From Tamarix chinensis (Eukaryota; Streptophyta; Magnoliopsida; Caryophyllales; Tamaricaceae): a stretch of 64,000 nucleotides of DNA. The number at the start of each line of letters is the position of its first letter. Position 1 is the first letter of the stretch. Location: contig CM060177.1 of assembly GCA_030549775.1 (NCBI GenBank), positions 49,661,138 through 49,725,137 of the forward strand, in the 5' to 3' direction. The notes under the pieces were generated by a model. The model searched no databases, was not told where the DNA came from, and worked only from the letters and a program-made list of their open reading frames with translations. A program made the translations under genes and the position numbers. Positions 60,030 to 64,000 of the stretch are shown here, piece by piece.

Positions 60030-63000
60030 TGTAATCCCCCAAAATTTTAAAAACCTATAATTTAATAAATAGATTTTATTTGGGATAAATTAGCTTTTAA
60101 AATTATTTAATTTAATTATTTTATGGGTTTTTGAGTATATAAATTTGGATAGGAATATTTAATAAACTAAAATAAATATTTTGTTATTTTATCATACTCA
60201 TTTTATTTAGATGATTTTCCAAATCAATATTTTACTAAAAATTATCCTTTTTAAAAAAAAAATATTAAATTATATTAAATTAAATTATTAAATTAATTTT
60301 TCTATCAAAAATATTACATTCTATTATTTTATAAATTAAATTGTTTTAATTTTCCCTATTTTTCCTTTTCCTTTTTTCCTTTTCTTTCTCCTTTTTCTCC
60401 TTTTCCTCCTTTCTTCCTTTTCCTTCTCTTTAGGCCACCAGGCCGACCTACTCCCTCGCTCCCCTGCGCATTAGGCCGCTGGCCCATCTCTTCCTTTCCC
60501 TTCCTTCTCCCACGCATGCATGCCTAGCCCCACCATCCTCTTTTCTTTTCTCCATTTTCCCCCAACCAGTCTGGCCCAACTTTTCTCCCTTTCCCATCCC
60601 AACCTGCCTTCTCTTCTCCCCTCTTCTTCTTCTTCCTTCTTCGTCGACCACCCTAAGAATGCTCGACTACCGAGACACCCTACAACTACCACCACCTACC
60701 ACCATTACAACTCCCCCTCTCTCCCTCTCTTCCCCTGTCCTTTTTTTCCCATTTCGGACCAAACCAGACCTGCACTCCCCCAACCATGCATGGCCTTTCC
60801 TTCCCCTTCATCCCTTCCCTTCCATTCCCTCTCCCTGCCACCCTGCCACCCTACACCCAATCGGCTACCTACTGCCCTCTTCTTTTTCTTCTCCTCACTA
60901 GCCCTTTCCTAGCCCATTTTCAAGCCTTTATTCCCCTCCCCAACTTCTTTCTCTCCTTTCCTTCTCCTTCTATTTCCATCCCTAATTTTGCACCACCGCC
61001 TCCTCCGCTATTTCCTCCACCTCACCAACTACCTGCACCACTTGCTACCACCTTGAACCACCACACCACCCCTCAAGCCACCTTACAACCCCCTTTGTCC
61101 TCCCCTCTTCTTTTTATCTTCTTTTTCTCCCTTCTCGGCAACCTCCCTGCACCTCCTCCTTTCAACGCCGTCCCACCGCCTCTACCTCCACCTGAGCCAC
61201 CAAAGCACTCCCTGAGACCTCCTTTACCATCCCCACACCTCCTTTGGTTGAAACCGACACCCTCACACCCTCATTTTTCCCCTCAATTTTCCTTCCTTCT
61301 CATCCACTTTCATCGCAGTGGCCATCTTCGCAGTCTCGCTACCGCCGCCGCTGCCACCGCCCTTGCTTGCCAAAAACCTATCCCTAACCACCACTTACAC
61401 CCCCTCTTCACCCCTTCACCCTTCCCTTGCTCTAAATCCTTCCCTACCTGACCTATTTCCTAGTCTTAAAACCCTAACTTGAAATTGACTCCATCTTCTT
61501 CCCTTTATGCCATTTCAAGCCATTTTCCCCTTATTTTGCATGTAGCTCATGTTGCATGAGTAGTATAAGTTGCTGCATGCCTTGGTATATTTTGGTTAAT
61601 AAGTTTTAAGGTATAATAATATTTAAGTTAAGTATTTCATTAATTAATTTTTGTAAAGCCTTATGCATTGGTTTTCTCATTTCTAATATGATAAGTATTG
61701 ATATTATTTTTTTAGGTGTTGGTTTTGCTAATCAAAGCTTGAATCTTTAACTGGGATACTGGTAAGGTTTGATTTTTGCATAAATTAAGGTAATTGTTAA
61801 ACCCCACTTAAACACATAGATAAACGTATGCTAGCACATTAGGGTTTTAATATGTTGTTTTGCATGATACATATTATTTAATATAATGTATGTAGTTGTT
61901 TATATTGATGGATATAAAGGAGAGCATGCTAGTTTATATTCTATGTGTGGAAATATTGCTTAAGGAAAGTGTTTGGTTATTAATGAAAATGTTGAGTACT
62001 TATTCATGTTATATTATGCTATTGTGACTATTGATGCATGAATAATATTATTGTAAGCCCTAGAGGAATTTTAGTAATATGTCTTATGTAAGAGTGTGGC
62101 CTAATATATGGGAGTGCTACTGAGTTTTATGTTAAAATATAATAGTTGGTGGAGTTGGATAATGAGAATGGAGTATTAATATTACTATTTCATGTAGTGA
62201 TAATAATTTAATAAAAGTGGTGTAATAAGGGGGAAAATGGTAATTTTGGAAGTAAAGGGTAAAATGATAATTTTGGAAGTAAAGGGTAAAATATTGATTT
62301 TGTAAGCAAAAGGTTATTATGGTAATTTTGGAAGTAAATGGAAAAATGATAACTTTGTAAGTAAACGGGTATCTTGGAAGTTAAGGGTATTATGGTAATT
62401 CTTGAAAGTAAAGGGTAAAATGGTAATTTTGTAAGTAAAATGGGGGATTATGGTACTTTTAGAAGTAAAGGGTAAAATGGTAAATTATAAGTAAAAGGGT
62501 ATTATGGTAATTTTAGAAGTAAAGGAAAAAATGGTAATTTTTTAAGTAAAAGGGAAAATTGGTAATTTTGTAAGTGAAGGGTAAAATGGCAATTTTGGAA
62601 GTAAAGGGTAAATTGGTAATTTTATAAGTAAAGGGTAAAATGATAATTTGAAAGTAAAAGGTAAAAAATGGTAATTTTGGAAGTAAAAGGTAAAATGATA
62701 ATTTTGGAAGTAAAGGGTAAAATGGTAATTTTGGAAGTAAGGGGTAAAATGGTAATTTTGTAAGTAAAAGGATAAAATGGTAATTTATAAGTAAAAGGTA
62801 ATTTTGTAAGTAAAAGGATAAAATGGTAATTTATAAGTAAAAGGGGAAAATGATAATTATAATAATGGAGAAGGGTGAAATGGTAATTATAATAATGTCG
62901 AATGATAAAATGGTAATTATAATAATGGAGAAGGGTAAAATGATAATTATGATAATGGAGAAGGTTAATTTGGTAATTTAACCAACTAAAGGGTAAAGTG

Positions 63001-64000
63001 GTAATTATAATAATGGAGAAGGACAAAATGGTAATTATAATAATGGAGAAGGGTAAAATGGTAATTATGATAATGGAGAAGGGTAATTTGGTACTTATGA
63101 TAACAACGAAGAGTAATTTAGTAATTATTATAGTGGAGAAGGGTAAATTGGTAATTATGATAACGATAAAGAGTAATTTGGTAATTATGATGATAGATAA
63201 GGGTAATTTGGTAATTATAATAATGGAGAAGGGTAATTTAGTAAATTAACCAACTAAAGGGTAATTTGGTAATTATGATAATGGAGAGGGGTAGTTTGGT
63301 AATTTTGATAATGGAGAAGGGCAATTTGGTAATTTAACCAACTAAAGGGTAATTTGGTAATTATGATAACGGAGAAGGAAATTTTGGTAATTATGATAAT
63401 GGAGAAGGATAATTTAGTAACTTGACCAACTAAAGAGCAATTTGGTAATTATAATAAAGAAGAAAGACAATTGGTAATCTAACCAACCACATGGAAATAT
63501 GATAAGTGTAACAATTATGAAGGGTGATTGGTGACCTAATAAGTATGAGAGATAACTTGGTAACCTGGACCGAGTAAGGGGTAATTTGGTAATTATGCAA
63601 CATGAAGGGTAATATGGTAAATTGGTAAGTAATAAAGAGATGGCTTAATAATTATACAAGTAAGGGGTAAATCAGTAATTCGTATCCAATATGTTGATGG
63701 GATGATGGAGTTTTGTGATAAGATTCAAGTAACACTAAATAGTAAGATAATGGTGTTTGACAATTAGTAAGTATCACAAGAATGAATCCTAAATCAAAAT
63801 TGGATGAAATTATGATGGCCTTAATGATTCCTCTATGTTATCTAGGATAACTGTGTGAATAAGAAATATCTAATGATGTCAGAACGATTGAAAGTGAATA
63901 AGTATCTGATTGTTGTGATTTTCGTGATCACCTTAATTAAGGCATTAATACTTAAAGTTAAAGACCTCGAGATTGGGAATGGTGGCTCTTTAGGAGTCGC
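60030..64000 (+). mobile_element. LTR-J, 5' part; right end outside window
   Basis: Starts TGTAATCCCCCAAAATTTT at 60030, like the other LTR starts. C/T-rich block 60350-61500, donor-like CTG|GTAAGG at 61762 preceded by 'aatcaaagcttgaatc' (compare 'tataagcttggatta' before the donor-like site of LTR-G), a large minisatellite 62215-63650, and the TACTTAAAGTTAAAG module at 63949-63963. The window ends before the hairpin and terminal parts. The 660-bp plus-strand open frame at 60786-61451 is a product of the C/T-rich composition and not a gene. Confidence 0.75.
62215..63650 (+). repeat. 27-30 bp minisatellite in LTR-J
   Basis: About 50 units. The left half is based on 'gggtaaaatggtaatttt' plus 'ggaagtaaa' (27-28 bp); from about 62870 it changes to 'aatggtaattataataatgg' plus 'agaagggta' (about 30 bp), with some longer units containing 'taaccaactaaagggtaa'. 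Both forms share GGTAATT. Open frames on both strands across it are repeat translations. Confidence 0.92.

Larger units (their letters stand above)
47842..64000 (-). mobile_element. CACTA (En/Spm-type) transposon, right end outside window
   Basis: The terminus CACTATAGTAAAAAAAAATAG lies at 47842 next to a sub-terminal region with repeated 'accgtcgctaaa', 'accgatggttag', 'atcgtcactaa' and 'ttagcggcagttttta' words (47890-48000), the usual look of plant CACTA ends. A TNP2 transposase pseudogene on the minus strand (55.6-57.85 kb) agrees with this being its 3' end. The other TIR (…TAGTG) is not in the window. LTR-I and LTR-J sit inside it. The 3-bp flank at the left is cct. I infer that it belongs together across LTR-I because the LTR-I duplication joins both sides. 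Confidence 0.75.

Noticed and set aside
60786..61451. 221-codon open frame, Pro/Leu-rich
   Set aside because: Same composition artefact in LTR-J; overlapping frames 60520-60912 and 60659-60901 are equally open.
62622..63249. Open frames on both strands with YHFTLL or MVIIIMEKG repeats
   Set aside because: Translations of the 27-30 bp minisatellite; both strands are open, which is not gene-like.
1..64000. tRNA, rRNA, snoRNA or host single-copy genes
   Set aside because: None could be recognised by eye. Every coding stretch that can be assigned belongs to transposable elements. A tRNA scan and protein profile search would be needed to exclude small ones.

Overview
This is nuclear, repeat-rich DNA from a flowering plant. 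Everything that can be identified is plant transposable-element sequence: Tekay/Del-type and Tat-type Ty3/gypsy retrotransposons and a CACTA (En/Spm) DNA transposon with a TNP2 transposase. I see no intact host gene, tRNA, rRNA or bacterial-type feature. Most open reading frames are short translations of C/T-rich tracts or microsatellites. I cannot name the species.

Layout. The oldest layer is a minus-strand Tat-type retrotransposon, now split by insertions. From its 5' to 3' side it shows protease and linker (42.7-42.2 kb), reverse transcriptase (39.7-38.9 kb), RNase H plus a second archaeal-like RNase H (38.7-38.2 kb), integrase core (37.6-37.0 kb), integrase C-terminus (20.8-20.3 kb), a 3' region with repeated hairpins (about 19.9-19.6 kb), and on the opposite strand a decayed extra ORF in three pieces (about 9.9-10.0, 13.8-15.0 and 19.0-19.2 kb). 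Into this are inserted several very long (3.8-4.6 kb) LTR-like elements that start with TG, end with CA and carry no internal coding region. I read them as solo LTRs: LTR-A 4625-9081, LTR-E 10049-13811, LTR-B 14986-18964, and a stack at 20821-37020 (LTR-G holding LTR-F, LTR-C and LTR-D). Four of them (A, B, C, D) have perfect 5-bp target-site duplications. A truncated gypsy element (LTR, primer-binding site, gag) lies in the Tat pol region at about 39.69-42.18 kb.

Right part. A minus-strand Tekay/Del chromovirus fragment (RT, protease, zinc knuckle, gag, primer-binding site, start of the LTR) covers 42.83-45.55 kb. Its LTR end resembles the solo LTRs, which links the swarm to that lineage. 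Inside its LTR sits solo LTR-H, inside that begins a CACTA element (47842 to beyond the window), and inside the CACTA are LTR-I (48415-53033, minus) and LTR-J (60030 to window end). This is at least four levels of nesting.

Most interesting point. The solo LTRs, although their sequences have diverged, share one internal order: an AT-rich start, a C/T-rich block with a TATA box, a conserved splice-donor-like site (AG|GTAAGG), a tandem array that differs between subfamilies, a CACTTAAAGTG palindrome, arrays of CCACCGG...TAATAGTGG units, two small stem-loops, a splice-acceptor-like CAG|GT, a last stem-loop, and the TTTGGGGTGTTACA end. This suggests an intron and structured RNA within the LTR leader, which I could not find named as a known feature from memory and which deserves testing.
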